Numbered from the stretch's first letter, positions 9,574 through 20,513 are shown. The stretch is 64,000 bases of DNA from Prostheceraeus crozeri (GCA_907163375.1 CAJQUW010009069.1:62001-126000), one strand, 5' to 3'. Made by a program: numbers and translations. Notes: generated by a model not told the origin, from the sequence alone.

Positions 9574-10402
9574 TTTATAATAAAAAAATTTCTTAAGGGA
9601 CCCCTAGAAGACAGAAGGGAGGGGGTATTGATTTAAAACTGTTCTCTAATGATGTCTTTCCTTACTACTTATTCGATTTTGAAATGATTATATTATAATT
9701 ATCGGAGCGAAGCTCCTCTGGCTTTAGCCGATTCTAATCTATATTGTTTTATATATTTCAATTTTCTTCATGAACTTCATTTGTAAAATATGTTTCATCG
9801 TTAAAATGATTGTTTAAAATTGTCATAACAACTATCCCGCATGTCGCCGTCTATGCGTTCTAAATTCAGAAGAAGAATTTTATTGTCATTTGCTTTTATT
9901 GTCAATGCACTCTTATGTGCTTAATCTATTCATGTCTTCACAATGGGAAGTACTTTACTACCCGTATGTGTTTGGCAAACGCTAAATGAATTTTGCAAAT
10001 CGATTTCTAAAACTGAATTTGAAAATAGACTTTGCAAATGGATTTTGAAAATAGATTTTGAAAACAGATTCTGAAAATAATTTACGTAGGGGTAAATTGA
10101 AATGTCAAAATTTTACGCACGCGTAAGTTGAAATGTCAAAAGTTTACCGATGGGTAAATTGAAATGACAAGATATAGCATGATAATTTTAGGGGAAAGCT
10201 GCTAGACGTTTCTCTCTCTTCAATCTCTGTCTCTCTCTTCAATTATCAGGCAGTGTACGGGTTCATTGAATAATTTTGAGTTTATGAGTTACAATGATCT
10301 TCTAGTTCACACAATTAGTACTTTAAATAATGTTGAGCATACAATAACGAAGAATGACTAAGTAATAATTGCGTCTTCTTAATTTATCATAGTGCTCTAA
10401 TC
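9574..10402. other. Non-coding right tail of Polinton 1
   Basis: No supported gene. It holds a 50-bp segment that occurs three times in element 2 (9640-9690), a compound hairpin (9701-9732), short runs of a TTTTGAAAATAGA-like tandem repeat (10008-10080) and three about 31-bp tandem units around GTAAATTGAAATG (10083-10170). Compatible with a regulatory or replication region near the terminus. Confidence 0.6.
9701..9732. repeat. 30-bp mobile mini-hairpin, copy A
   Basis: Outer stem ATCGG/CCGAT encloses GGAGC-gaa-GCTCC (9704-9716) and a GGC-ttta-GCC hairpin. The same 30-bp unit occurs at 10910-10941 with different flanks. Confidence 0.85.
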
Positions 10403-10576
10403 TTAATAATAATTGAGAACCATTTCACTTATTTTTAATTGAGATAACGAAGGATATATTCTTGAGGTTTCTTCCATTTCTGAAGTTCCTTCCACTTTTG
10501 TTTCTTCCATTTCTGAAGTTCCTTCCATTTTTGTTTCATCCATTTCTGAAGTTCCTTCCACTTTTGTTTCATCCAT
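10403..10576 (-). pseudogene. Copy of the start of the leftmost Polinton gene next to the right TIR
   Basis: Starts with the same TTTAAAAATG context and the same Met-Asp/Glu-Glu-Thr-Lys repeats followed by R-I-Y-P-S-L-S as the membrane protein at 17936 in element 2, then diverges and ends. The repeat block differs in unit and number. Inference: in element 1 the TIR runs past the terminal non-coding DNA into the first gene. A fossil fragment, not a working gene. Confidence 0.7.
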
Positions 10577-10810
10577 TTTTAAAGAAATATTTTTAGTCAC
10601 ATGATATATTTTAAAAACCTGAAAGATGGATAAAATTCATGAATTTGAAATTCTCAACTTTTATGATTTTTTCGGTGTCCGGGTTTTCGGTGTCCTAGAA
10701 CGGTCATGATTTAAGCAATGAAAAATGTCATAATCACAAATTTGAGATTCTTAACTTTTATGATTTTCGGTGTCCTGGAACGGTCATGATTTTGGGGGGG
10801 GGTGAAAATC

Positions 10811-10843
10811 GAACCGAAGGTTCTAGGGCTTCGCGCTTCGCCC
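10811..10843. repeat. Double hairpin insert in TIR
   Basis: GAACC-gaa-GGTTC (10811-10823), spacer TA, then GGGCTTC...GCTTCGCCC (10826-10843). Element 2 reads straight through this site (near 35106). The same pair of hairpins, in the other orientation, lies in the element 2 polymerase region at 25601-25626. Confidence 0.8.
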
Positions 10844-10909
10844 GATTGTAATTCTCAAATTTGAGATTTTGAAAAATTTGAAAAATTGGGTATTTTTAAA
10901 AACACCCAA

Positions 10910-10941
10910 ATCGGAGCGAAGCTCCTCTGGCTTTAGCCGAT
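10910..10941. repeat. 30-bp mobile mini-hairpin, copy B
   Basis: Same 30-bp unit as 9701-9732. The empty site is seen in the element 2 TIR near 35170, where CCCAAA runs directly into TTTATGAA. Confidence 0.85.
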
Positions 10942-11174
10942 TTATGAATTTAGGTCTTCATAACCTGAAAAAGGGTTCAAATTCATGAATTTATGTTGTT
11001 TTTAAAAATACCATTTTTTGAAAAAATGGTACTTTTTGAATAGACTAAATTCATGAATTTAGGTCTTAAAAACCTGAAAAAGGGACTAAATTCATAAATT
11101 TATGTCGTTTTTAAAAGTACTAATTTTTTGATTTTATGGTGTCCTGGAACGGTCTTTTATCCATTACTATAGAG

Positions 11175-11616
11175 CCCTGATGATTGTTTAGGTGGAAGTT
11201 GCTTTGAAACCTTTCCATATATCAATTTAGGAGATAATAAGAGACAAAAGGTCTGATCAACTCAAAACATAAATTCATTATGCTGAAATCACATTTTTAA
11301 CTTCATTTAAGTTAGATAAAGAAATACAAAAAATATCATGCGAACAGCGATAACTAAAAATACAATCCCAAGTTGCATCAGTAGAGAAAAATGCCTAACA
11401 TAGTCATTTTGCTTTCTATCTTTGACTAAGGATGATCTTAATAAACTAGAGCTATAATTGGAAATTTACAGCTCTAATAATCGTATCATGGTATTATACT
11501 GAGTGAGTGACAACTGATTTGTCAATAAAGAACATTAACGCCCTTGATTCCCCGACCGCTTCCTATGGTAGGTTCTCATCATTGTATTTGACACACGTGC
11601 TGAAGTGACAACAAGC
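11175..11616. other. Intergenic DNA, nothing recognised
   Basis: No supported gene, RNA or repeat on either strand. Confidence 0.4.
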
Positions 11617-12453
11617 AAGGTTGGACCTAGGGTTTTGGGTCGACCTTGGGTAAGTGATACAAAACTTGGGTTTTCTATTAATGCTGAATATATACAGATC
11701 AAATTACAAAAATTAATATTTTGATTTGAATCTTAGGAGAACTACAGGATAAGAGCATAAAGTTCTGATATTTTATCAAATTTCCACTGGATTCACAGAA
11801 TATTTCAAGAGTGAAATACTTGTGATTATAAGCTATTTCATTCTGGGCTTGACAATACCGCGCATTGAAAGTTCATACATATTGTATCTAGGCCTACTGT
11901 AAGTTTACATGTCTTTTGCTGCATTTGTGCATATTGAATTTTTATATATTCCACATATTTTACATCTTCGCAGTTATCTTCTCACCCTTAACTTTGTGCG
12001 ATAGCCGACATATATCCAAAATTAATATCATTCCGATTTCGCATTCTAAATATGTTTAACCATTCACTTACTGCGCAGCTATAATATTTATCAAGCTTGT
12101 TTATATTCCTGAATGATAAGATAAAAAACAATTGCTTTGCTATGAGCAATGTGTAACTCAATCATAACTAAATCAAAGATCTTCAATAAGTCAGTATATC
12201 AGTGTAGGTTAAATTAAAAGAAAACTTTATGACGCAATACATGTACTTAGGCTACTAATTACATTAATTATTGCAATAATAAATCGTTTCCCACTAATAC
12301 CACACTTATCATGGGCCCAATAGGAATTTTGGCCTATGGAAGAATCTTTATGTCAGCAGAAAATACAAAGAATGCACTTCGCGTCTACTTGATTTCATTC
12401 ATTTATTTAAAAATGGGTTTTGGGTTTTGACCCCAAGATTTTGCCCAACCTTG
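11617..12453. mobile_element. Possible hAT-type non-autonomous element
   Basis: Begins AAGGTTGG and ends CCAACCTT(G), with imperfect inverted similarity for about 40 bp. It is flanked by CAACAAGC (11609-11616) and CAGCAAGC (12454-12461), an 8-bp duplication with one mismatch, as hAT elements make. No transposase frame inside. Confidence 0.5.
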
Positions 12454-12461
12454 CAGCAAGC

Positions 12462-13465
12462 GGCGAGGGTGAGAGTTGTCATCTCAAAGTTCGAGAGATG
12501 AGATTTTTGTCTCTAAACTGCAGAGGGAGGGTTTAACGTTTGCTGAGTTTGAGTGTAGCCTACTTTTTAATAATTACTAATTCATCATTGTCTGCTTTAT
12601 AATGCGTTAGTGGAGGTTCCTAAATTTCGTGTGCCTGTGCAAAAGTGAAGCTTTATCGTGTAGTAACCCTATGTTGATGTTGCTTATCTCAATTTTAGAT
12701 GCGGATATCCCCATGTTCGGCTAGAGGCTCATGCGACTGATCTTCACAAGACGATATTTCTTATCGAAAAGCCGCTACGTTTGGGAGGAGATTCTCATCG
12801 ACAACCAAGTGCTGACAAAACAATGTTCAGTGTTAAAGGTATGTAGCCTCTGCCTTCTATAAGGAGACTTCCACTATCAGTGCCTCTCGATATGCACTTG
12901 CGGACTGCTAAAATATTGTTGCAAACATTGTTCGATAAGAAGCTTTTAACCGTTGACATGGTCTCTTCACTGTATCATCTGTCAAAGTTCACCACTATTT
13001 TTTTGAAGGCGGCCCAGAAATGTATTCCAATATATTTATGGAAAACGTAAGAGCATAATCTTTTGCTGTACCTTCTCTCCTTTGTCTTTACATATCCAAA
13101 TTTTATTCAAACAAATGTAACGAGGCAGACACCATCTTCCTATATTTATGCTTCGTGGCGTCGATATTTTGCTTTCATGTGAGATGATAGACATTATTGT
13201 AATTATTAATATTGAATATTGTTATATATTTTTCAAAAACTTTTGATCAGAATTTTGATGAAGTTGTGAAAATATGTTCTCTGCATGAGTTGAGTCATTT
13301 GTTAGACCAGACAAAAACCTTGCTAGACTGTCCACGACGACGGCGAAACTGCTGTTTTCATAAGTAATGCAGCTTGGGGTCCTTTAATAGACTTTGGAAC
13401 TGCTTTCTTAAACTTAAGGAAGTATTTCACTGAAGAGACTTAGAGGGCCAGACATTTTTTTATCC
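12462..13465. other. Intergenic DNA, nothing recognised
   Basis: No convincing open frame, splice pattern or repeat family. It contains only short frames typical of non-coding DNA. Confidence 0.4.
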
Positions 13466-13645
13466 AAATTTGAGGAAAGTCCATGCATTCGACTTCTAAT
13501 TTTTATTCTTTAGCGAGGCCTTTCAGTCACTAGGAGGCTAAGATAGCCGAAGACAGCTTCTTGTTGTGACTAATCGAAAGGCCTCGCAAAAACAATATAA
13601 ATTGGAAGTCGACAACATCTCTCGCTTTCGGGCTTTCCTCAAATT
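13466..13645. repeat. Hairpin-forming MITE-like inverted repeat
   Basis: Two arms of about 65-80 bp (13466-13530 and 13566-13645) are imperfect reverse complements sharing TTTGAGGAAAG, TCGACTTC and GCGAGGCCTTTC blocks around a short loop. No coding capacity. Confidence 0.65.
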
Positions 13646-13899
13646 AAGGAAGTATGTTTCTCTTACCTTTTCTATGAATGTTTACTTTTATCTAGTTATT
13701 TATTTCAGAGCATCGTAGAATTGGAACAACTGCATGCATGCTCTTATCTGATGTGAATGAATTTTTTCCACTATCCAGTAGTATATTGTGTATGAGTCCT
13801 AGCTGTTGCTATGTTAATACATGAAAAGTTTCATTATTAATTGTTTTGTAAATTTCATCGGCAGCAACTGCGGGAAGCGCACTGATCTCAATGATGTTG

Positions 13900-14240
13900 T
13901 CATATTTAGCACACAGCTTGCTGGGTCGAACAGTCCCATTCTAAGCAATTAATTTTAAACTTCGCAGTTTATTTATAGTGCTTATGCTAGGCAGAACATT
14001 GACAGCCTACGCAGCACCATACTAGGCAATTATCATAAAACTTGGCAGTTTATCTATGGTGCTTACTAGGCAGAACATTGGTTGCCTACGCAGCACCACA
14101 CTAGGCAATTATTATAAAACTTGGCAGTTTATGTATGGTGCTTACTAAGCAAAACATGGATAGCCTACGCAGCGCCATACTAGGCAGTCATTATAAAACT
14201 TGGCAGTTTATCTATGGTGCTTACTAAACTACCTATCAAG
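13900..14240. repeat. Minisatellite of about 90 bp, about 3.5 copies
   Basis: Tandem units built on CTTGGCAGTTTATCTATGG, TGCTTACTAGGCAGAACAT and CCTACGCAGCACCA, with copies starting near 13965, 14038, 14115 and 14190. Directly downstream of the minus-strand gene at 14256-15656. Confidence 0.75.
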
Positions 14241-14255
14241 CATAGCATATTTTAT

Positions 14256-15656
14256 TTACTCGGGGCGGTCGTTGCTGCTTCCTCGAACAATCGCTGGGTG
14301 AATCGCATTTCCATACTTTTTGGCTTGAGATTTTGATTCTGAAGAGTCATAGTATCGCCAAAACAGACTAGAAAGCTTGCTCCACATTCTACTTTGCCCG
14401 ACATTCAGAAGATCATCTTTGTTGGCATCGCACCAGGGGCACGGATGCGTGCTTCCGCAACTCATCAGTCCCGAGAGAATGTTACAGACTTTCATGTCGG
14501 CAACAATGACATGATCAGATGATAAATTGTCCAAGCCAAGCTCGTGCCAGAGTTGCTTCAAATTTTCATAGTTCTCGGGCTGATCTGGTGCAATCGCTAT
14601 CATGAACATACTTTTCACCCCAGTACTTGAGTGACTTGGCCTCGCAAATGATGGGGCAGCAGAATCTCTCTCAATGATTTGAAGATTGATCTTCAAAAAT
14701 CCTTTTCCTGCATCGATGCCAATCTTAACGAAATGACCACTCTCTATCTCGCGCTTCAATAGTATGTCATCAATGAAACTTTGAACATTTTTGCACAGAA
14801 TAACGGGTCTTTCTATGCGCTCTTTTCTAGAATCAAAGAAATCTGCATTCATAGAAACAAAATGGTCATCAAAAATGTGATCATTGTACCAAAGTTTCTC
14901 GCGCACATATGGTTCGACGGAACTTCTTCTGTTAGACTGTCAGATAGTCTTCGCCAAGTTGGTTGCTTGTCTGCCACTTAGGTTCATGTTGCGTTGTATG
15001 TCCAACATATTTTCGGATGAAAGCTGGTGTTTGGGTGAATTCAAATTAATAGAGACGGATCCAGATATCACTGTTTGCACATCAACTGCTCCAGATTTCG
15101 AGTGAAGTTTATGAACGATTGTGGAAGCAGAAAACTTCTCGGGATCATCAGGAGACTCGATCGACATCAAATCCGTCAGATTTGCGAATTTCTTCATCTT
15201 TGAGCACACGTGAGACTTGCCTCTACCCAACTGACAAAAGCAGTGTGCACAGAGCTTCAAATTTGCTGGAGATTTATCGTCATCACTCGTTGAAGGTCTT
15301 CCTGGATGTGTTTTCCGGCACGGCGATTTAGAATCCATCGACATTCTTGCTACATCACAGCCTGTGCAGTTACAAAAACCATCAGCTGAACTTTGACGAG
15401 TTTTCGGTGGAAAGCGAATTTTGTCATGGTCATATAAAGGTAAATTTTCAAAATTCATCGATGAAACCTTTTTACGACATGATGAGGAGATGATATTCGG
15501 CAGTATGTTATTGAATCTGTCGAAGCTGGGAAGAACATATGTCTTAATCAAATTTTCAACGTTCTCAGAAACACCTCGTAAATCATTACCTTTGGAAAAG
15601 CAAATAACGCAAATAGCCTTCAAAGAGTCAGAGTGGTTTCTGATAGTCTTGGGCAT
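14256..15656 (-). pseudogene. Unrecognised zinc-finger protein with nuclease-like C-terminal region, one in-frame stop
   Basis: Not recognised. From the ATG at 15656 the frame has many Cys/His pairs: CVICF near residue 16, CNCTGC near 93 and CAHC...H...C near 136-150. A single in-frame TGA (14940-14942) is followed by 228 more open codons in the same frame. The second part has a GIDAGKGFLKINL strand, VIVADMK and CPWC...H-like residues, reminiscent of an RNase H-type fold. This could be a transposon-derived gene of a DNA transposon or a host gene. The stop could be a real mutation or a sequencing error. No terminal repeats were found around it. Confidence 0.5.
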
Positions 15657-16105
15657 GACATCATGTCAATGAAAGACGCAAATCACAAGTTGAAAGTAAA
15701 CGTGAACAGTGAATGCCAGTGAATGGTAGCGCTACTAAATTCGACTGTCATTTAATGAAAATTAATCGAAAATTAATACCTGCATGAAGCGTGTGCAGCA
15801 ATCATACAAAGCTGATGCAGTCAAGGGATCGCTAATAACCAAAAGAAGCGTTGTTAGTTAGGATTCAATAGAATTTGTTCTTGTCTGACTCAATGCTGTC
15901 ACGGCAGTTTTGCTGATATAGCAGTTTTGCAAGATGTTGATATTGCATCTACAGTAGGCTACAATTTGGTAGCTTCAAGTTGTTTTGGCTTCTTGTTAAC
16001 TCTTCAAAGTCAATAACACGATGAAAGGCAAATGAAAATTAGCACAACGAATTTGTTCACGTTCCTATCATAGATGTAAAAGCACTCTCCTTCAAGATTT
16101 GCGAT
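15657..16105. other. Intergenic DNA, nothing recognised
   Basis: No supported gene or repeat seen on either strand. Confidence 0.4.
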
Positions 16106-16385
16106 CCGCCATTTTGAATTTTCGTCATTTTCTCGAAAAGGGCTCGATGAATTTTTTCTAGTTATGATATTCTGAAAGAGGATCAAAATCTCTACCGGAA
16201 TCCGTCGACAAAATATATGGGAAATTTTTTCACACGCCTCGAAACACAAGTTTCGGTTTCATCGTCCGCCATTTTGAATTTTCGTCATTTTCTCGAAAAG
16301 GGCTCGATGAAAGATTTTTTGATTATGATATTCTGAAAGAGGATCAAGAACTCTACCGGAGACCGTCGACAAAACATGGGAAATT
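16106..16385. repeat. Direct repeat, two copies of about 125 bp
   Basis: Copies at 16106-16230 and 16262-16385 share CCGCCATTTTGAATTTTCG, CTCGAAAAGGGCTCGATGA and GATATTCTGAAAGAGGATCA. They lie at the left edge of the LTR-element fossil. Nature unknown. Confidence 0.7.
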
Positions 16386-16389
16386 TTGA

Positions 16390-17530
16390 AAGTTAAACCG
16401 CCTGTTCAGGCACACCATGGTCCCTCATTTAGATCAACATAACCTGCACGTATCATATATTCTCCAGCTTCATGTAGTGTCACTGTATCGAAACATTTAA
16501 CATCAAAGCCTAAATTTTGAGCATCATCACTTATGTTACGAGTCTTTTGTAAAATCAAATCTTCTGCCTGATCTCGACTCTCAGAGCAGGCTACGCTTAG
16601 TTTTCCGACTTCAAACCACTGCGACTCACACTCCGACTTTTCAGTTGTTGTATCAACGGTACCTCGACATTGTTTACCCAAGCACAATTCTCAGGAGGAT
16701 CTACTGCTATTTTCAGCTTTTTCATGGCTTGAAATCCCAAAATCAGATTTGGATATATTTTGTCAACAATCCAGAACTTACAGTACCTCTCTTGATCACG
16801 TATTTGAACGTTCAGCTTAACCCAACCGTCGGTATGCATTCGTGAAACATGTGATAAATTTATTTGCTTTTATTATTATGCTTCCAGTAATTCATGTCCT
16901 TTTGACGAACTCTCTATCTATAACATTGATGTCTGCTCCAGTGTCCAAAAACAATATTGAATCGCGCCCCTCGCATTTACCCTCGATCAATGGCTTATTT
17001 TTCGACTTCTTTGTTTTTTCTTAATTGTCTTGGTTACATCTGGATGAAGTGGTCGAACCGTTTTTCACTTTTTATTCCCTTGAATGTACTCGTACAAATC
17101 ATTAATGTCATCTGGATAGACCTTTTAGCTTTGATTTCTTCTCGTCTTGACTTCAGCTTCACCTTTTGAGATATTATCGTCATACATAGTCATTGCATGG
17201 ATCTCCGCGATTACATCCATTTCCTTAATACTGCATTCACTTTCCGTTTGTGATTCGGAAGTGTCATCTGATACATCAGCTGAGTCCCATTCGGTATTTT
17301 CCTGCACTTGTATCTTCCGAAAACGTCGCGGTCTGGTTGAATTTTGTAACCTGCAATTCGATGAATTATGTCCGAATCGTCCACAATGTTTACACTTATT
17401 GTTCTCACAGAATCGAGCCACATGCCCTTGATTTCCGCACATCCAACAAATTATTTCTTGTCGTTGAGGTCTTGTTCTGGACCTATTAAATTGTATGTCC
17501 TTGTGTTTAACTTTGCATCACTTTGTTGGC
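16390..17530 (-). mobile_element. LTR retrotransposon fossil, gag C-terminal and protease region
   Basis: Minus strand. A CCHC zinc knuckle pair (17360-17440: C-G-N-Q-G-H-V-A-R-F-C then C-K-H-C-G-R-F-G-H) marks a nucleocapsid. Further left, an aspartic-protease signature LDTGAD (about 16930-16980) precedes protease-like sequence to about 16.4 kb. Gypsy-like by order and motifs. It is broken, with several breaks, and its upstream part is separated by later insertions (see 35407, 38886, 59504). No LTR could be delimited. Confidence 0.7.
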
Positions 17531-17536
17531 ATCATC
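17531..17536. repeat. 6-bp target site duplication of Polinton 2 (left)
   Basis: ATCATC, repeated exactly at 35401-35406 after the right terminus. Six bases is the known Polinton duplication length. Confidence 0.92.
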
Positions 17537-17838
17537 AGTAATGGGCAAAAGACCGTTCCAGGACACCATAAAATTCAAAAAAATAGTATCTTTAAAAACG
17601 ACATAAATTCATGAATTTAGTCCCTTTTTCAGGTTATTAAGACCTAAATTCATGAATTTAGTCGTTTTTAAAAATACCCAGTTTTTCAAATTTTTCAAAA
17701 TCTCAAATTTGAGAATTACAATTTTCACCCGCCCTTAAAATCATGACCGTTCCAGGACACCGAAAAAATCATAAAAGTTGAGAATCTCAAATTTGAGAAT
17801 TACAATTTTCTCGCTTAAATCATGACCGTTCCTGGACA
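17537..17838. repeat. Left TIR of Polinton 2
   Basis: About 300 bp, matching 34994-35400 in reverse complement. Three copies of GACCGTTCC(A/T)GGACACC (near 17551, 17745, 17823) and AAATTCATGAATTT palindromes near 17606 and 17650. These may be binding sites for integrase or the terminal replication protein. Confidence 0.92.
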
Positions 17839-17935
17839 CCAAAAATCATAAAAGTTGAGAATTTCAAATTCATGAATTTTATCTATCTTTCAGGTTTTTA
17901 AAATATAACATGTGACTAATAATATTTCTTTAAAA

Positions 17936-18646
17936 ATGGAAGAAACAAAAATGGAAGAAACAAAAATGGAAGAAACCGCAAGAATATATCCTTCGTTATC
18001 ATATGAACGTAGTTCTACTTTAATGGACATTGAAAAAATGAACAAAGAAAAACACAAAGATAGAGTTAGGTATATGAAAGATAAGGAATCTCAATTATTA
18101 TTAAGATTAGAGCATTATAAAAAGTTAAGAAAGAGATGGTCTAAAGTTAAGAATGTAACACAAGGAATTGGCATATTCTTAACAATAAGTTTAGGTGCTT
18201 TAACAATTGTTATATCTTCAGGTGTTTTAGTAATTCCAGTAGTTGCTACAACTTTAACAGGTACGGGTGTTTTTGCAACTTCACTTGTTACAATGTTAGA
18301 TAAATCTTTAATAACTAATAAACGAAAATCATTAAAAACTAAGCATTTACATATTAAAGAAGTCTATGATAAACTACATTACTACTTTCAAAGAGTATCT
18401 GATGATAATGTTATTACGTTAGATGAGATTGAAAAATTTGATCAAATAGCTAATGAAGTAAATCAAATATCATTTCAATCACAGAGAGAAAAAGTTGATG
18501 ATAAAAATAAAAAGGATGGCAAAATTTCTAGTGATGGTAAAATTTCTAATGAAGAAAATGACAAAATTTTTTTAGAAGAGCTAAAAACTTTAAGCGAAAA
18601 TTTAAGCAAAACTTTATTAAACAAAACTTTATTAAACAAAACTTAA
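17936..18646 (+). CDS. Two-helix membrane protein with MEETK repeats
   Basis: 236 residues, looks whole. The start is set at the ATG in the TTTAAAAATG context. The N-terminus has three M-E-E-T-K repeats and R-I-Y-P-S-L-S, then a basic coiled region, two adjoining hydrophobic segments (about 77-100 and 97-120) and a charged helical tail with short repeats at the end. Function unknown; a virion-membrane or host-membrane protein is possible. The first gene inside the left terminus; its 5' part is also found beside the element 1 right TIR (10403-10576). Confidence 0.65.
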   Translation: MEETKMEETKMEETARIYPSLSYERSSTLMDIEKMNKEKHKDRVRYMKDKESQLLLRLEHYKKLRKRWSKVKNVTQGIGIFLTISLGALTIVISSGVLVIPVVATTLTGTGVFATSLVTMLDKSLITNKRKSLKTKHLHIKEVYDKLHYYFQRVSDDNVITLDEIEKFDQIANEVNQISFQSQREKVDDKNKKDGKISSDGKISNEENDKIFLEELKTLSENLSKTLLNKTLLNKT

Positions 18647-18767
18647 AACGAGAAAACTTTAAACGAAAAGATGTCAGACAACAAAGCAATAAAAAAATAA
18701 TTTGTTCAGTAAAATGTTTTTGTTGTATTCCAATGTTACCACAAAATTCAAATATTATATTTTAAAA

Positions 18768-19595
18768 ATGGATAAAATTAGAGCTGATAATTTTAAAAGA
18801 ATAAAACAATTAGAAGAGTTAATAAAACAAAGAAATATTATGAAAGAAAATCATCTTCAACATAGAATGATAAAAGCTGGTATTCAATCTGATATGTTTG
18901 AAAAAATGCAGCAAACCGAACAAGTAAAAACTGATTTTGAAAAAACTATGAAACCATTTAAAACTCTTGAAAAAGAACTTACAAATAATGCTAAACAAAT
19001 TGATTTAACAGATCCAGAGCACAAAACTATATTAGATGACTATGGATTACTAGAATCAAACATTAATAAGAAATTACCAAAATCTATGCAATTTGAACAT
19101 TCTATTTCATTTATAGATGGAAAAACAATACCTAGATTTTATCTCGGACAAAAAGAAATATTTCCACAACCTTTTCGAGGTTTAATTTATTCACCAGATA
19201 AATCTCCTTTTAATTTAGATAGAAATTTTGTTGATCTTTTAAGAGGAGCAGATTTAAATAATTATGCTGTAGAAGATCTCATAAAATATAAAGCTATGTT
19301 AGATAGAGTTAAAGCAGGAAAAACTCTTAAACGTTATGGAGAATTAGAAAATTTATTATCAACGGGAGTTAAAGTAGGGAAAGGTTTATCTGAAAAACAG
19401 AAAACAGAAACAACCATATTTTTACCAGATGATCCACAAGAATTACTAAATAGATTAAATATTTTAATATCTGCAATAAAAGAAGGACATAATTCTAGTT
19501 TCAATGAAATTCATGCTATATTGAAAAGACTGTTAGAAAAGAAGATTCTAAATGAAGAGGATTATAAAAGTGTAGCTGAAATATGTTGTTTCTAA
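18768..19595 (+). CDS. Unrecognised conserved Polinton protein, 275 residues
   Basis: Start taken at the ATG after TTTTAAAA rather than further upstream, because the same N-terminal 29 residues begin the short gene at 4773. A Lys/Glu-rich helical first third is followed by a more globular part with R-F-Y-L-G-Q, P-Q-P-F-R-G-L and a Leu-rich helical C-terminus. No catalytic motif is visible. It lies between the membrane protein and penton-like genes, so a virion or assembly role is the simplest guess. Looks whole. Confidence 0.6.
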   Translation: MDKIRADNFKRIKQLEELIKQRNIMKENHLQHRMIKAGIQSDMFEKMQQTEQVKTDFEKTMKPFKTLEKELTNNAKQIDLTDPEHKTILDDYGLLESNINKKLPKSMQFEHSISFIDGKTIPRFYLGQKEIFPQPFRGLIYSPDKSPFNLDRNFVDLLRGADLNNYAVEDLIKYKAMLDRVKAGKTLKRYGELENLLSTGVKVGKGLSEKQKTETTIFLPDDPQELLNRLNILISAIKEGHNSSFNEIHAILKRLLEKKILNEEDYKSVAEICCF

Positions 19596-19636
19596 TTTTT
19601 TTAAAAAAAATATTTATTTAAAATTTTAACTAAAAA

Positions 19637-20425
19637 ATGTGTTCAGCAGATTTAGACAAAATTAATTATCATTTAGAAAATTTGACAGAGATTTTGGGTT
19701 CATCAAAATTTAGTACGACGTTAAAAATTATAACAACTACTTCATCACACACTTGTAATTTAGAACCCATTCTACATTTGGAACAAAATAAAAATTATCA
19801 AATTGCATTGACTAGTTTCTCTACATTTAACACTATTCAAAACGTTATCAAAGATGTGAATGATCAATTTAGATATTCTACTGATAAAGGCAAAACGTGG
19901 AAAATACTAACTTTTCTTCCTGGTTCTTACGAAGTTGAATCAATATCAAATGAAATTAAGAGACATTTAGGTATACCATTTAAAGATAAGAAACAATTAC
20001 ATTTCGCAGTTGAACCGGCAGTTAATAAATTTTCTCTTACTTTAGACGAAAATCATCAAGTTGATTTTAATCATGATAGATCATTGTCAAAGCTATTAGG
20101 ATTTAATAAACAAACCTATAGTCAAGGTTATCATTTAGGTGAGAAGATTCCAAAAATAACTGAAATAAATTCAATTGTTGTACATTGTGACATTATTGAA
20201 GGAGGATATATAAATGGTAAATTGTCAAATTTAATATTCAGTTTTCCAGCTTTTACTGTACCCATTGGTTATAGATTAAATGTGTTTCCCCAAACATTAA
20301 TATATTTTCCTATTACAAGAAAAACTATCAACAACATTAACATTAGAATCACTGATGAGAAAGGACAAGAAATAAATTTCGGAGGTGAAGAGATTATGAT
20401 AGATCTTTTGGTTCGAGAGGTATAA
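19637..20425 (+). CDS. Penton-like minor capsid protein
   Basis: 262 residues, looks whole. The pattern is that of Polinton/adintovirus minor capsid proteins: an LTSFSTFNTI-like strand, a W...LPGSYEVESIS segment, LLGF, then V-H-C-D-I-I-E-G-G-Y-I-N-G, a G-Y-R-L-N...Y-F-P-I segment, and a final I-R-I-T-D-E...F-G-G-E-E strand pair. Known: it forms the pentameric vertices by a single jelly roll. It lies directly upstream of the packaging ATPase, a usual Polinton order. Confidence 0.8.
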   Translation: MCSADLDKINYHLENLTEILGSSKFSTTLKIITTTSSHTCNLEPILHLEQNKNYQIALTSFSTFNTIQNVIKDVNDQFRYSTDKGKTWKILTFLPGSYEVESISNEIKRHLGIPFKDKKQLHFAVEPAVNKFSLTLDENHQVDFNHDRSLSKLLGFNKQTYSQGYHLGEKIPKITEINSIVVHCDIIEGGYINGKLSNLIFSFPAFTVPIGYRLNVFPQTLIYFPITRKTINNINIRITDEKGQEINFGGEEIMIDLLVREV

Positions 20426-20513
20426 ACTCCCACGCGAAGCTAGAGAAGTTTAATTTTCTTCTTCTTCTTTAGAAACAAAAAATCAAAAAAAAAATAAATT
20501 TTTTTATTAAAAA

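Larger units (their letters stand above)
1..11168. mobile_element. Polinton/Maverick element 1, right part (left end outside window)
   Basis: Sequence shows: polymerase N-terminal sequence at the left edge, then ATPase-like, fibre-like, capsid, hydrophobic, PLA2-integrase and protease genes, then a terminal repeat that ends in CCATTACT at 11168. The order and orientation match element 2 (17537-35400), and shared genes look over 90% alike by eye, so the two copies are young relative to each other. Known of the family: Polintons are 15-20 kb self-synthesising elements with 6-bp target duplications. The six bases after the end (11169-11174) should be the right target duplication; its partner is outside the window. 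Most genes look whole; the capsid and zinc-finger genes look broken, with about one break each. Confidence 0.93.
10577..11168. repeat. Right TIR of Polinton 1
   Basis: Reverse complement of the left end of element 2 (17537-17935), with copies of the terminal 17-bp motif GGTGTCCTGGAACGGTC and several AAATTCATGAATTT-like palindromes. Two GC-rich hairpin inserts (10811-10843 and 10910-10941) interrupt sequence that is continuous in element 2. Ends at ACT, 11168. Confidence 0.88.
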
